NCBI GenBank assembly: GCA_964611645.1 | Contig: CAZTAO010000022.1 | Location: forward strand, 7,977-71,976 | Direction of reading: 5' to 3' | DNA length: 64,000 nt | DNA from: CAZTAO01 sp964611645 | GTDB lineage: Bacteria > Armatimonadota > UBA5829 | Shown here: one piece after another, positions 16,558 to 25,060 of the stretch | Position numbering within the stretch: the stretch's first letter is position 1 | Layout: every line of letters starts with the position of its first letter | Translations under genes and position numbers: made by a program | The notes under the pieces: model-generated | What the model saw: the letters and a program-made list of their open reading frames with translations, nothing else | Databases searched by the model: none | Told to the model about the DNA's origin: nothing

Positions 16558-18684
16558 TCACGGCAACTGGATTATCTCTGTGCCGCCCTGGTTGAACACC
16601 ACCGTCCCGAAGCGTCGCAGCGTTTCGTCTTTCATCATGGAATACTGCCTGCGCTCGATGTCGCCGATTATGATGTAGCGGATGTCATACTTCAGCAGCA
16701 GGGACTCCACCGTGGCCACGTCCCCGGAATCGTATATCTGGCGCACATCCATTGTCCGCACCCGTACAAGTTCCTCGTCTCCCCGCCACTGCCACTCGTG
16801 GCCGTACCAGCCCATCACTGTCGGCAGACCTGTTGCCATCGATATACGGCCGATGTCCGTGTAACTTGGTCCCGTCGCCTCCAGGATCGGCTGCTGCCCG
16901 GTCACGTTCTTGCGAAGCCACTCTATCGCCCCGTAGTCGCCGGGGCTGTAGCTCCTGAGGAACTTGAGGCCATCCAGCGCATAGTAGGGCTTGCCGACTG
17001 GCGGGCGATACCCCTGCCTTATCGCAATAAGCGGGTAGACCATCGGCATCGCCAGCACTATCACAACAAGCGCTGTCCGCAACGCCGATACCCAGAGCTT
17101 GACCTTCCCCATCGAAATAACCCGCACGGCGAAGTATGCGGAACACAGCGCGAGCAATATGAAGGCCTCATAGGTGAACTTGAACATGGTATTAGCGCGG
17201 CGGAAGTTCTCGGGATAGATGTCCTTCACGGCTACAATCTCGGGCGCGATAATCAGGCCTGCCGAAACCATACACATCGCCAGCGCAAGCCAGTCGATCT
17301 TGTTGGGCTCTGTCCGGGTGCGCTGCAAGGCTATCAGGAACCCGAACAGCAGCAGGAACTGGTACCCCCAAAGCACAAATAACTGGTAGAGCTTGGAGTG
17401 CGCTTTGACAAACACCAGAGTGGACACCGGGCTGTGGAAATGGGATGCATAGGGCCACAAGGCCGCAATCGCTATCGCTGCCGCGATCACCCCCATCATA
17501 ATTGGCAGCGCCACTGCGTTCACCGCCCCCATCTTCTCCTTCACCGCCACCACCACGACCGCAGTCAGCATCAGAGTGAAGTAAATGGGCAGGGTCCAGG
17601 TGTTGGTCATCCCCAGCACGCCCAGCAGCAAGCCCATCGCGATCAGCTTGCCGAATTGCGCCCCTCTCAACGGCCCGCGCCGATCCTGGAAACTCAGTCC
17701 GGTCACGAACGACACCAGCAGGCCAACGAACAGCAGCGTCAACGGGATAGCCAGAACGTGGGCGTGGAGGTCGGAGACTACAAACGAGTAGGATGGGACC
17801 TCGCTGATGGTCTGGTCATCGGTGGGCGGGTTGTAGCCGATATAGCGGGTGGCGTGGGTGTAGTCGTATGGCATCAGGAAGCCGTTGTACATGCCCAGGT
17901 TGTCGAGAGCCTTCAGCAGAACCATATACACGAACGCGTGCATGCTGCCGCCGAGAGTCACCAGCAAAGCTGCCAACGCCCCGGCGAGGGTCACAAGCCT
18001 GTCCCTGGTCCCCCGAGCCAGATACAGGAGGTTCGAGCCAATCGAGAAAGAGAACGCTGCGCAAAGCCCAAAGAGCGCCGCAGCCATGAGGTTGTAGGTC
18101 ACATCCGCAGGCAGCCCGGAAAGCCTGGTAAGCCAGGCGGTGAGGAAGTGGCCGAAGTAGTAGTAGTTGATGGCCTGGCCTGCGAACCACATATCCGCTG
18201 GAGGCATGTATGTCGACTTTAGCGCCGAGTTCACGAACCCGAAGTTCATGAACTTCTCGACAGTAAGGATCTCCGGGCTCAGTGTTCTCAGGAACGCCCA
18301 GAACATGAACGCAGCCAGGAATATGCATTCCTCCAGCAGTATCACCCGCCAGATCTTCCCATACTCCCCAAGCGCCGATAACCCTCGGAATGCAAAGAAC
18401 ACAACCAAGCCAACTCCGGCGGCTATTCCGAGGGTCACTCCAAAGGTGAAGGGCAGCAGCTTCAGCGAGCACACCAGCCACGTCAGATACCCCAGCGAGA
18501 CAAGGCCTAGAGCCTTTGAGAGGATGTAGCCGCGGTCGTGGAACTTATCGAAGAGGCGCAGGGAAACCGGGAGAAACAGGAACCCGATAACCGCCAGTAT
18601 CAGCCACCACCACAATACCTGCAGCGGCGCGGCGGTTGTAACGAACTTGAAGAATGTCAGAAGCACGTCAAGATAATAGCCCAA
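16558..18684 (-). CDS. DUF2298 (YYY) multi-helix membrane protein
   Basis: A polytopic membrane protein of about 708 residues with a dozen or more helices and GT-C-like organisation. The YYY signature is in AINYYYFGHFLTAW. SYSFVVSDLHAHVLAIP and YPENFRRANTMFKFTYEA are further conserved segments, and the soluble C-terminus (PSYTDIGRISMATGLPT, IRYIIIGDIERR) matches the family. It is probably a membrane glycosyltransferase or glycan-assembly protein, but no activity is established to my knowledge. I place the start at a TTG at 18684, behind GAGAGG; the upstream open frame translates a palindromic repeat. Confidence 0.88.
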   Translation of the reverse strand: MGYYLDVLLTFFKFVTTAAPLQVLWWWLILAVIGFLFLPVSLRLFDKFHDRGYILSKALGLVSLGYLTWLVCSLKLLPFTFGVTLGIAAGVGLVVFFAFRGLSALGEYGKIWRVILLEECIFLAAFMFWAFLRTLSPEILTVEKFMNFGFVNSALKSTYMPPADMWFAGQAINYYYFGHFLTAWLTRLSGLPADVTYNLMAAALFGLCAAFSFSIGSNLLYLARGTRDRLVTLAGALAALLVTLGGSMHAFVYMVLLKALDNLGMYNGFLMPYDYTHATRYIGYNPPTDDQTISEVPSYSFVVSDLHAHVLAIPLTLLFVGLLVSFVTGLSFQDRRGPLRGAQFGKLIAMGLLLGVLGMTNTWTLPIYFTLMLTAVVVVAVKEKMGAVNAVALPIMMGVIAAAIAIAALWPYASHFHSPVSTLVFVKAHSKLYQLFVLWGYQFLLLFGFLIALQRTRTEPNKIDWLALAMCMVSAGLIIAPEIVAVKDIYPENFRRANTMFKFTYEAFILLALCSAYFAVRVISMGKVKLWVSALRTALVVIVLAMPMVYPLIAIRQGYRPPVGKPYYALDGLKFLRSYSPGDYGAIEWLRKNVTGQQPILEATGPSYTDIGRISMATGLPTVMGWYGHEWQWRGDEELVRVRTMDVRQIYDSGDVATVESLLLKYDIRYIIIGDIERRQYSMMKDETLRRFGTVVFNQGGTEIIQLP

Positions 18685-18703
18685 ATCACAACCTCTCGCC
18701 AAA

Positions 18704-18742
18704 GGTGTTTCGGGATCTGAGCGAAGCGGAGATCCCGAAACC
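18704..18742. repeat. GTTTCGGGATC palindrome (family C)
   Basis: Arms GGTGTTTCGGGATC and GATCCCGAAACC surround TGAGCGAAGCGGA. It lies directly upstream of the DUF2298 gene, where it creates a spurious 20-codon extension. Confidence 0.8.
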
Positions 18743-18848
18743 AAACGACACTATACTGCGGGAACGCCTACCCGCACCTATGCCGCAACCCGCACGGTGC
18801 AAGTTCCCGCAGCATAGCCAAAAACGCCACGTGCTATACGCTAGACGA

Positions 18849-19310
18849 CTACTTTCGCTCCAGCATCAACTCCAGCATCTCGCGGTGTATTTTTTCGACT
18901 CCCGCCAGATACTTGAAGAACGCGTTGACCCTGGGGTTGTCGGAGTTCTGAGTGGTGTAGTACTCGTAGGCCTTGGTCTCAAACTGTACGGCGGTCTTGT
19001 ATATCTCCTCGTAGGTCGCATCGGGGCCCAGCGGGGATATGACCGCGCTGACTATAGCCTGCACTCGCTCCGCTGCGGAGGCAGGCGGAGCCTGTTCCAC
19101 TTCAGCCCGCGACGGAGCCGGATGACCCACCTCGATTGCATGGTAATATCGGCGGATTATATTCTGGTGGGCTTCTTCGTCATCGGCGAGCGACAGCAGC
19201 ACCGACTTCACTACCCTGTCGCTCACCCTGCCGGCAGCCTCCCGGTAGAACTCCATTCCATTCTTTTCAAACTCCAGCGCGACGTGAAGAACTTCGAGTG
19301 TGGTTTTCAA
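18849..19310 (-). CDS. Rubrerythrin/ferritin-like diiron protein
   Basis: A 153-residue four-helix-bundle protein. Diiron ligand motifs are visible: Glu in EFEKNGMEFYREAA (helix 1), the ExxH-like DDEEAHQN (helix 2), FETKAYEYY (helix 3) and EKIHREML (helix 4). No rubredoxin-like CxxC domain is present, so it is a short rubrerythrin-type protein, probably acting in peroxide or iron handling. The start is a TTG with AGGTGA ten bases upstream. It lies 54 bp behind thioredoxin reductase on the same strand, suggesting a shared redox-stress unit. Confidence 0.85.
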   Translation of the reverse strand: MKTTLEVLHVALEFEKNGMEFYREAAGRVSDRVVKSVLLSLADDEEAHQNIIRRYYHAIEVGHPAPSRAEVEQAPPASAAERVQAIVSAVISPLGPDATYEEIYKTAVQFETKAYEYYTTQNSDNPRVNAFFKYLAGVEKIHREMLELMLERK

Positions 19311-19364
19311 TATCTATCACCTTTCTGGAAACATCGCAGCGGTCGTGGCCACAAGCGGCCGGTA

Positions 19365-20291
19365 TTACAGACCGTCTACGAACTTCTCTGCGGCCGCCGC
19401 CGCTATGGCGCCATCAGAGCATGCCGTTACTATCTGACGGAGCAGTTTGTGCCTGGCATCTCCCGCCGCGAATACGCCGGGGATGCTGGTCTGCATGTTC
19501 TCGTCGGTGAGAATATACCCTTCCGGGTCCATCTCAACGTGGCCCTGGAGCATTCCGGTGTTAGGCACAAGCCCCACAAGCACGAACACGGCATCCACAT
19601 CCAAAACCTTGCTCTCATCCGACTTCACGGTCTTCAGTGTCACGGCCTCAACGAAGTCGCCGCCGGAGATCTTCTCAACGGCGCTATCCCAGTGGACCTT
19701 GATCTTGGGGTTCGCCAGCGCCCTCTCCTGAAGGATCTTCTGGGCGCGGAAGGCGTCTCTGCGGTGGACTATGTGGACTTCGGAGGCAAATCGGGTCAGG
19801 TAGACGGCATCGCCCACCGCTGTGTCGCCCCCGCCTACCACGGCCAGTTTCTTTCCGGCAAACAGCGCGCCGTCGCAGACCGCGCAATATGAAACGCCTT
19901 TGCCGAGGAAATCAGCCTCTCCGGGGACCATCAGCCGCCGATGGTGAGCGCCCAGGCACAGTATGACTGATTTGCCCCGGATGATCTCCCCATCGGTGGT
20001 GTAAGCAATCTTCTCGGGGCCGTCGAGTTCGACTTTCTCGATCTCGGTGAGCTTGATCTCTGTGCCGAACTTCTCAGCCTGTTCCTTCATCGCGCTGGCC
20101 AGTTCAAATCCATTGGTGCCGTTGGGGAAGCCGGGGAAATTCTCGATGGTCTCGCACATCATAACCTGCCCGCCCGGATAGCCCTTTTCAACCAGAGCCA
20201 CGGAGAGCCGGCTGCGGGAAGCGTATATCCCGGCAGTCATCCCCGCCGCCCCGCCACCGAGTATCAAAACATCATAGACATTATCAGCCAA
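19365..20291 (-). CDS. trxB: Thioredoxin-disulfide reductase
   Basis: A 308-residue flavoenzyme that reduces thioredoxin with NADPH. Motifs are FAD-binding LILGGGAAGMTAGIYASR, redox-active CAVC (Cys136 and Cys139), NADPH-binding VVGGGDTAVGDAVYL with HRRDAFRA, and the C-terminal FAD site GVFAAGDARHKLLRQIVTA. The start appears to be the TTG at 20291, with GAGGTG six bases upstream. An extended -10 (TGGTATAAT) sits 32 bases before it. No thioredoxin gene is in the window. Confidence 0.95.
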   Translation of the reverse strand: MADNVYDVLILGGGAAGMTAGIYASRSRLSVALVEKGYPGGQVMMCETIENFPGFPNGTNGFELASAMKEQAEKFGTEIKLTEIEKVELDGPEKIAYTTDGEIIRGKSVILCLGAHHRRLMVPGEADFLGKGVSYCAVCDGALFAGKKLAVVGGGDTAVGDAVYLTRFASEVHIVHRRDAFRAQKILQERALANPKIKVHWDSAVEKISGGDFVEAVTLKTVKSDESKVLDVDAVFVLVGLVPNTGMLQGHVEMDPEGYILTDENMQTSIPGVFAAGDARHKLLRQIVTACSDGAIAAAAAEKFVDGL

Positions 20292-20322
20292 CGCGCCACC
20301 TCAGAACCAATCTGTTGAGATG

Positions 20323-20331
20323 ATTATACCA
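20323..20331 (-). promoter_or_regulatory. Extended -10 promoter for trxB
   Basis: The minus strand reads TGGTATAAT, with TATAAT at 20328-20323. The predicted transcript has a leader of about 25 nt containing the GAGGTG ribosome binding site. Confidence 0.55.
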
Positions 20332-20339
20332 TCTAGAGG

Positions 20340-20728
20340 TTGGAAGTTAGAAGTTAGAGGTTAGAGCGGCGGGATAGCAGCGTTTGGGGTAAGAGTCTAC
20401 TCCTGATGAGCGTATCCACCCACACCCGGCATCCTGAGCAAGTGACCCCGTTCTACGGGGTTGCGTTGGAAAGAAACTGCGCGTTCCCATTGCCGCTAGT
20501 CCTGAGTAGATGCGAGGAACGAGCGGCGTATCGAAGGACGGTGCCTCAGGTAATCGCCCTTCGATACACTCGCTAACCGCGCTCGCACTCAGGGCTAGCG
20601 GTGTCCCCTTTCGAGGGAGTTTCTTAGGAGCTTGTCGAAGGATGCATGAGAGCACTATGCCGGGAGCCGCATGCTTCGACAGGCTCAGCATGATGGTGTG
20701 GTACTCACCTGGACTGATGAAGTGTATG
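20340..20728. repeat. Gene-free region built of several repeats
   Basis: I see no gene here. It contains short GAAGTTA/GAGGTTA tandem units (about 20344-20364), an ACCCCGTTCTACGGGGT hairpin (20445-20461), an inverted pair around CGTATCGAAGGACGG and CGCCCTTCGATACACT (about 20515-20575, family G), and a GCTTGTCGAAGGATGCATG / GCATGCTTCGACAGGCTC pair (about 20630-20690, family B). Family G recurs at 53655-53756. Confidence 0.7.
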
Positions 20729-22039
20729 CTACTTCGCGTCCGCGTCCAACTCATTCCTGGGCTTGGCTTTGGAAGCTGGCTCTGCCGGCGCGGCTCCCGA
20801 TACCCCATCCGCCGGCAGGATGTCTATGCCTTGCCTGTCGGGTCTGATCTTGAAGCGCAGGCCCCAGATGGCTGTTTTGGTCTGGTCGCCATTGGGGTCG
20901 TAGTAGACAACGTATATGGAGCCGTCGGGCAACTCGCACCCGCTGACGTAGTCGTAGACCGATGAGTCGAGCACGAAGCCCCTGCCAACAGCGGGAATAG
21001 TCCAGGTGTGGCCGTTGTCATCGCTCCACATGGTCTGCACCCCGCCGGTCTCCAGACAGCCGAACACGCAGACTATGGTGTTGTCCTTGAGTTTGAATAA
21101 CGCCGGGGCTACAACCTTGATCCCGGAACCCTTGGGCCTGGTCCAGGTCTCGCCCTCATCGTATGAGAACGCGATCTCCCCGTCCGGCCTGGCGACCATC
21201 ACAATGGACCCATCCGCCGCAACGCATATCGCCGGTTCGTCGATTTCTTTGATAACACCTTTCAGCCTCGACACAAACCGCCAACTCTTGGCCTTATCGT
21301 CGCTGCGGTATACACCAAGCTCGGTCGGTTTTCCCCACTCGTCCATCCCATAGGTAGACATCAACAGGCTGCCGCCGGGCAGGATTGCTATCTTGGAGCA
21401 CATGCGGTCGTAGTATTTGAATGGCGACGGCACGAAGATAGGCTCGCTCCAGGTCTTGCCGTTATCGGTCGAGCGGATGGTCGCCACACGGCTGTTCTTA
21501 TTCCTGCCGGGCGGCGGAGCCTTGTAGCCGTACCAGTTGTCTATCACGAAAAACTGGCACACAAGAGTCCCGTCCGCAAGCTGGGTAACGCAAGGGTGGC
21601 GGTCATCTCCTGGAGTATCCACAAGGGTCACCGGCTGAGACCATGTCTTGCCGAGGTCCTTGGAGCGGGTGATCAGGGCGCGGCCGCCGGTGGGGGCATC
21701 AACATCGGTCCTGAACCCTCCCCAGGACTTCATTGTCTCAGGCTCAATATCCACCGGCTGAGGGAACGACACGTGCCAGTAGCCTGCGCTGAACGTGCAG
21801 ATCAGTTCGCCGTTCTTCAGCAGTGCCACGTCCTCCCACCCCACAAACCCGGTGCACCCCCGGTACGGCGGGTGCTCGTTCACTCCCGGCCCGGTTATCA
21901 TCCGCCGACACTCGCCAAAACTGCCGGTCGAAGTATTCGAGACTACGTTCATCTTCACTTCATCAGAGATCATGCTCTTCTCCTTTATTGGTGCAGCCAT
22001 AGACAACGAGATCAAAACCGCCAAACCGCACAGTAACAT
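20729..22039 (-). CDS. Secreted sialidase-like BNR-repeat protein
   Basis: A 436-residue six-bladed beta-propeller protein of the sialidase/neuraminidase superfamily. A signal peptide (MLLCGLAVLISLSMAAP) opens it. Asp-box motifs S-x-D-x-G-x-T-W are SKDLGKTW, STDNGKTW, SYDEGETW and SDDNGHTW, plus a degenerate SDDKAKSW. CRRMITGPGVNEHPPYRG and YDRMCSK contribute arginines that may form the substrate triad. It may be a true exo-sialidase or a related BNR hydrolase. Its ATG directly follows a family E repeat, whose AAGGGGG end serves as the apparent ribosome binding site. Open sequence further upstream is antisense to the neighbouring gene. Confidence 0.85.
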   Translation of the reverse strand: MLLCGLAVLISLSMAAPIKEKSMISDEVKMNVVSNTSTGSFGECRRMITGPGVNEHPPYRGCTGFVGWEDVALLKNGELICTFSAGYWHVSFPQPVDIEPETMKSWGGFRTDVDAPTGGRALITRSKDLGKTWSQPVTLVDTPGDDRHPCVTQLADGTLVCQFFVIDNWYGYKAPPPGRNKNSRVATIRSTDNGKTWSEPIFVPSPFKYYDRMCSKIAILPGGSLLMSTYGMDEWGKPTELGVYRSDDKAKSWRFVSRLKGVIKEIDEPAICVAADGSIVMVARPDGEIAFSYDEGETWTRPKGSGIKVVAPALFKLKDNTIVCVFGCLETGGVQTMWSDDNGHTWTIPAVGRGFVLDSSVYDYVSGCELPDGSIYVVYYDPNGDQTKTAIWGLRFKIRPDRQGIDILPADGVSGAAPAEPASKAKPRNELDADAK

Positions 22040-22042
22040 GCA

Positions 22043-22104
22043 AACCCCCTTGCCCGCTATCGGGGCGAACCCACCCTGCCCTCCCCCATCAGGGAAGGAG
22101 AGCG
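22043..22104. repeat. Family E palindromes upstream of the sialidase gene
   Basis: ACCCCCTTGCCCGCTATCGG.. and CCCTCCCCCATCAGGGAAGG. The end nearest the gene (GGCAAGGGGGTTTGC on the minus strand) overlaps the likely ribosome binding site of the 22039 start. Confidence 0.65.
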
Positions 22105-22833
22105 CTATTTCGGATACCTGTAGTGGCCCATGATCTTCCAGCTTGTGAGGCAATCTTCCTGCGATGCGGAGGGACCTATGTTGTGCAGGATGAGCGGCGT
22201 GCCGGCGGAATTGAGTTCGTTGGACAGGACTCCGATGTGGGTCAGGCCGTTGCCGGTGAGGTCCCAGCAGACTATATCCCCCGGCCGCCATGTCGCTTTG
22301 TCCGTGCCTGTTGTCTTGATCGGCAGGCTCTTCGCAAAGCGTTTGAAAAAGACCATCAGGTTCGGCACGCGGCGGTGGTCTATGCTGGGGTCGGGGCGAT
22401 TGAGGCCCCATCTCCTGGGATAGAGTCGGAAGTTGCGCTTCATGTCTTCGTGCACCAGCTTCTGCAAGTCATACCCGGCGTTACGCAGCCCCCGGATGAC
22501 CACCTCCGTGCAAGCGCCCTTATTCGCGGCCACATCCCCATTCGGGTACGGAATGCTAACGTAGCCGGCGTCGTACAGCACCCCTTTGATGACCTCTTTC
22601 TTCGCTCCATTGATCATCTTCTCGGCGGAAGTGGTGGGGTTCCTAATTAGCTTGGGCAGCGCAGGACCCGCGACCGCCTGCTTCACCGTGTCACCGATAT
22701 TCCTGGCGTCTCCCGGAGACAGAATCACCCGCTCGCTGCCGAACGTAAGCTCTGTCTTGCGCGGCGTCAAGAGAGCCACCGCCGCCACGACGATTCCGAG
22801 AATAGCCACTATCAGCAATATTCGTTTCGGCAC
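22105..22833 (-). CDS. DUF1287 (YijF-type) predicted cysteine hydrolase
   Basis: A 242-residue protein with an N-terminal membrane anchor or signal (ILLIVAILGIVVAAVALL). The DUF1287 domain shows KGACTEVVIRGLRNAGYDLQKLVHEDM with a probable nucleophile Cys, then WRPGDIVCWDL and THIGVLSNE with the His. This arrangement resembles NlpC/P60-type cysteine peptidases, so it may act on the cell wall. The start is a GTG with GGAGG nine to ten bases upstream, lying in the final codons of the yhhN-like gene. Confidence 0.85.
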   Translation of the reverse strand: MPKRILLIVAILGIVVAAVALLTPRKTELTFGSERVILSPGDARNIGDTVKQAVAGPALPKLIRNPTTSAEKMINGAKKEVIKGVLYDAGYVSIPYPNGDVAANKGACTEVVIRGLRNAGYDLQKLVHEDMKRNFRLYPRRWGLNRPDPSIDHRRVPNLMVFFKRFAKSLPIKTTGTDKATWRPGDIVCWDLTGNGLTHIGVLSNELNSAGTPLILHNIGPSASQEDCLTSWKIMGHYRYPK

Positions 22834-22839
22834 GATGAC

Positions 22840-23544
22840 TTACCTCCCTGCCCTGGAGATGTCGGCGGTATACCCCACCGCTATCAGGTATTGGGCGATT
22901 GCGTAGGTGAGCATCACCCACACTCCTGCGTGGGGGACCGGGCCGAGGAACTTGTCCCAGGCTATCAGCGAGTCGGATATCACGAAGATTATCGCTCCGA
23001 GCGGGACCAGGTTCAGGTAGCTGCGCTGCCTGAGGGCTGCCGTGACTGCCATTGCGGCTATCACCGCAAGGTATGTCAGCACCGCGCACTTCATCAGGCC
23101 GTCTGACAGTGCAGGGGAAGTCGCCAGCCTGGAGGCCATGTACACGCACCACGCGGCAGTCGGAGCTATCCACCACACCCGCCTCAAATCCCACCGCGCC
23201 TGCGGCAGGAACGCGGCAATGTAGAAGATGTGGGCGAGCATAAAGCAGGCCACGGATGGGATGAACCCCGCCCAGGGGGCATCGCCTGCCACATCTCCCA
23301 TGGCTGAAAACACAAGCCCCACGCACAGCAACCCCGCGCGCCGCCCTCCGACCACCAGAGCATACGCTGCAAGCAGCAGTATCGGAAGCGCTTTGAGCAC
23401 GAATGGGTTGGCCCACGCGGCAAATGGTGGGCGAAACACATAGCACGCGCCCATCAGGAAATATAGAGCCGTCGTGACCGCCAGAACTGGCCACAATTGC
23501 CGTCCCCGACCGCCGACTCCTGCCTGGGGGCTGCCGATAGTCAT
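22840..23544 (-). CDS. YhhN/TMEM86-family membrane protein (lysoplasmalogenase-like)
   Basis: A 234-residue integral membrane protein with about seven to eight helices. Family marks are KALPILLLA, GLVFSAMGDVA, MLAHIFYIAAF, and GAIIFVISDSLIAWDKF with its conserved Asp residues. Animal members of this family hydrolyse lysoplasmalogen; the bacterial role is less clear. It is the first gene of a two-gene unit with the DUF1287 protein, with a six-base gap and the downstream ribosome binding site inside its end. Confidence 0.88.
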   Translation of the reverse strand: MTIGSPQAGVGGRGRQLWPVLAVTTALYFLMGACYVFRPPFAAWANPFVLKALPILLLAAYALVVGGRRAGLLCVGLVFSAMGDVAGDAPWAGFIPSVACFMLAHIFYIAAFLPQARWDLRRVWWIAPTAAWCVYMASRLATSPALSDGLMKCAVLTYLAVIAAMAVTAALRQRSYLNLVPLGAIIFVISDSLIAWDKFLGPVPHAGVWVMLTYAIAQYLIAVGYTADISRAGR

Positions 23545-23656
23545 ATTGCGCCTCGCATTCGTAGTGTCGCTTCCACCAATGGCAACATTATCTTCTTTTG
23601 CGGGGAATAGGGCAAGTGGTTCATTGCTCTCCTTTCCCCATCTATCCCGCTGGTGG

Positions 23657-23662
23657 TATCAT
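23657..23662 (+). promoter_or_regulatory. Extended -10 promoter for MFS gene
   Basis: TGGTATCAT, with TATCAT at 23657-23662, has the same form as the lnt promoter. It predicts a leader of about 28 nt carrying GGAGGT. Confidence 0.5.
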
Positions 23663-23696
23663 GGCGGAGTGATATGACCCGCCTGGAGGTACCCTT

Positions 23697-24926
23697 TTGC
23701 CGGGGAAGCGTAGGATATTCGGGGTCAGCCCTACCGTTTTCAAGCTTGGGATCGTCAGCTTCCTGACCGATATCTCCAGCGAGATGCTGGTTCCAGTGCT
23801 GCCGCAGTTCCTCAAGGGAGTGCTGAACGCGAGCGGGACGAACATCGGGCTTATCGAGGGGATTGCTGAGAGCACCGCATCGTTGCTGCGGGTTTGGGCC
23901 GGTTACCTTGCCGACAAAATCGGCAGACCCAAGCTCCTCACCACCATCGGCTACGGCCTCTCCGCCCTCTCCAAGCCTTTCCTGCTTCCGGCGACCCTGT
24001 GGTACCACGTGCTGGGAGTGCGGTTTGCGGACAGGTTCGGCAAGGGCATCCGCAGCGCCCCGAGAGACGTGATGATCGCTGAGAATTCCGAAGAAGGCGA
24101 GCGCGGAAGGGCCTTTGGCCTGCATCGGACGATGGACACCCTCGGCGCGGCGGTTGGTCCATTGGTTGTGATATTCCTGGCGTGGATGGTCCTGCGGCAC
24201 ACCAACGTTGCGAACCTCGGTCAGGACCGCGCGGTCTACACCTACATCTTCCTTGCGGCGGCGGTCCCGGCGGTGCTGGGTTGGCTGGTGCTTGTGCTGT
24301 TCGTGCCTGAGAAAGCTCAGATACCCGGCAAGGCCGAGAGGCCCACGCTTTCGCTGAGAGCATTCGACAGGAAGTTCAAGCTGTTCCTGCTGGCGGTAAC
24401 GGTGTTCGCGGTCGGCAACTCTTCCGACGCGTTCCTCGTGATCCGCGCGACTTCCACCGATTCCATCGGAATGAGCTTCATCTCGTTCCTCTGGGTCTAC
24501 GTGGCGTTCAACCTGCTCCAGGCGGTGGTGACGTATCGCAGCGGGATACTTTCCGACCGGATCGGCAGGCGGCCACTGGTGATAGTAGGGTGGCTGGTCT
24601 TTGCCGGCTGCTATTTCGCCATCGCTCGTATAACCAATGCAACCGGGGTTTGGGTAACATACCTGATATATGGGGCATACTATGGGTTGACTGAGGGGGT
24701 GCTGCGGGCATACGCAGTCGATCTCGCACCGCCCAATATGAAAGGCACCGCTGTCGGCCTGTATTACACGTTCACAGGCCTGGCCCTTTTGCCTGCAAGT
24801 ATAGTGGCGGGCAGGCTCTGGGACAAAATAGGTCCCGGAGCGCCATTTTATTATGGCACGATAACCGCCCTGGCCGCCGTCTTAATTATGGTGTTATTTG
24901 TGAGGGAAGGAAGATCCTCCCCGTGA
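23697..24926 (+). CDS. Major facilitator superfamily transporter
   Basis: A 409-residue protein with 12 predicted helices. The intracellular loop motifs are LADKIGRPK between helices 2 and 3 and LSDRIGRRP in the second half, the MFS signature. DRFGKGIRSAPRDVMIAE is typical of a subgroup of uncharacterised bacterial MFS permeases. The start is a TTG with GGAGGT six bases upstream. The substrate is unknown. It is transcribed divergently from the yhhN-DUF1287 pair. Confidence 0.92.
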   Translation: MPGKRRIFGVSPTVFKLGIVSFLTDISSEMLVPVLPQFLKGVLNASGTNIGLIEGIAESTASLLRVWAGYLADKIGRPKLLTTIGYGLSALSKPFLLPATLWYHVLGVRFADRFGKGIRSAPRDVMIAENSEEGERGRAFGLHRTMDTLGAAVGPLVVIFLAWMVLRHTNVANLGQDRAVYTYIFLAAAVPAVLGWLVLVLFVPEKAQIPGKAERPTLSLRAFDRKFKLFLLAVTVFAVGNSSDAFLVIRATSTDSIGMSFISFLWVYVAFNLLQAVVTYRSGILSDRIGRRPLVIVGWLVFAGCYFAIARITNATGVWVTYLIYGAYYGLTEGVLRAYAVDLAPPNMKGTAVGLYYTFTGLALLPASIVAGRLWDKIGPGAPFYYGTITALAAVLIMVLFVREGRSSP

Positions 24927-24934
24927 TAGTGAGG

Positions 24935-25041
24935 AGACCCTGAAACAAGTTCAGGGTGACGCATATTGCGACCAGTGGTGTAATATGACCGGGCGCGATT
25001 TGCAGTGTATGATCGGGTGCGATTTGCAATCGCGCCCGCAA
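24935..25041. repeat. Family D and GCGATTTGCAATCGC repeats
   Basis: A family D palindrome (24935-24961, ACCCTGAAACAAGTTCAGGGT) is followed by two direct copies of GGGYGCGATTTGCA (24990-25029). The second forms a hairpin, GGGTGCGATT/AATCGCGCCC. The block ends 20 bases before the next start codon. Confidence 0.75.
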
Positions 25042-25060
25042 TGAGAACCGAGGCTAAATA

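Noticed and set aside
16549..18222. Long plus-strand open frames opposite the DUF2298 gene
   Set aside because: They are His/Arg/Gln-rich antisense shadows in GC-rich DNA; the minus strand gives a coherent membrane protein.
20347..20808. Open frame of 153 codons after the sialidase-like gene
   Set aside because: It translates several palindromic repeats and lacks protein-like character.
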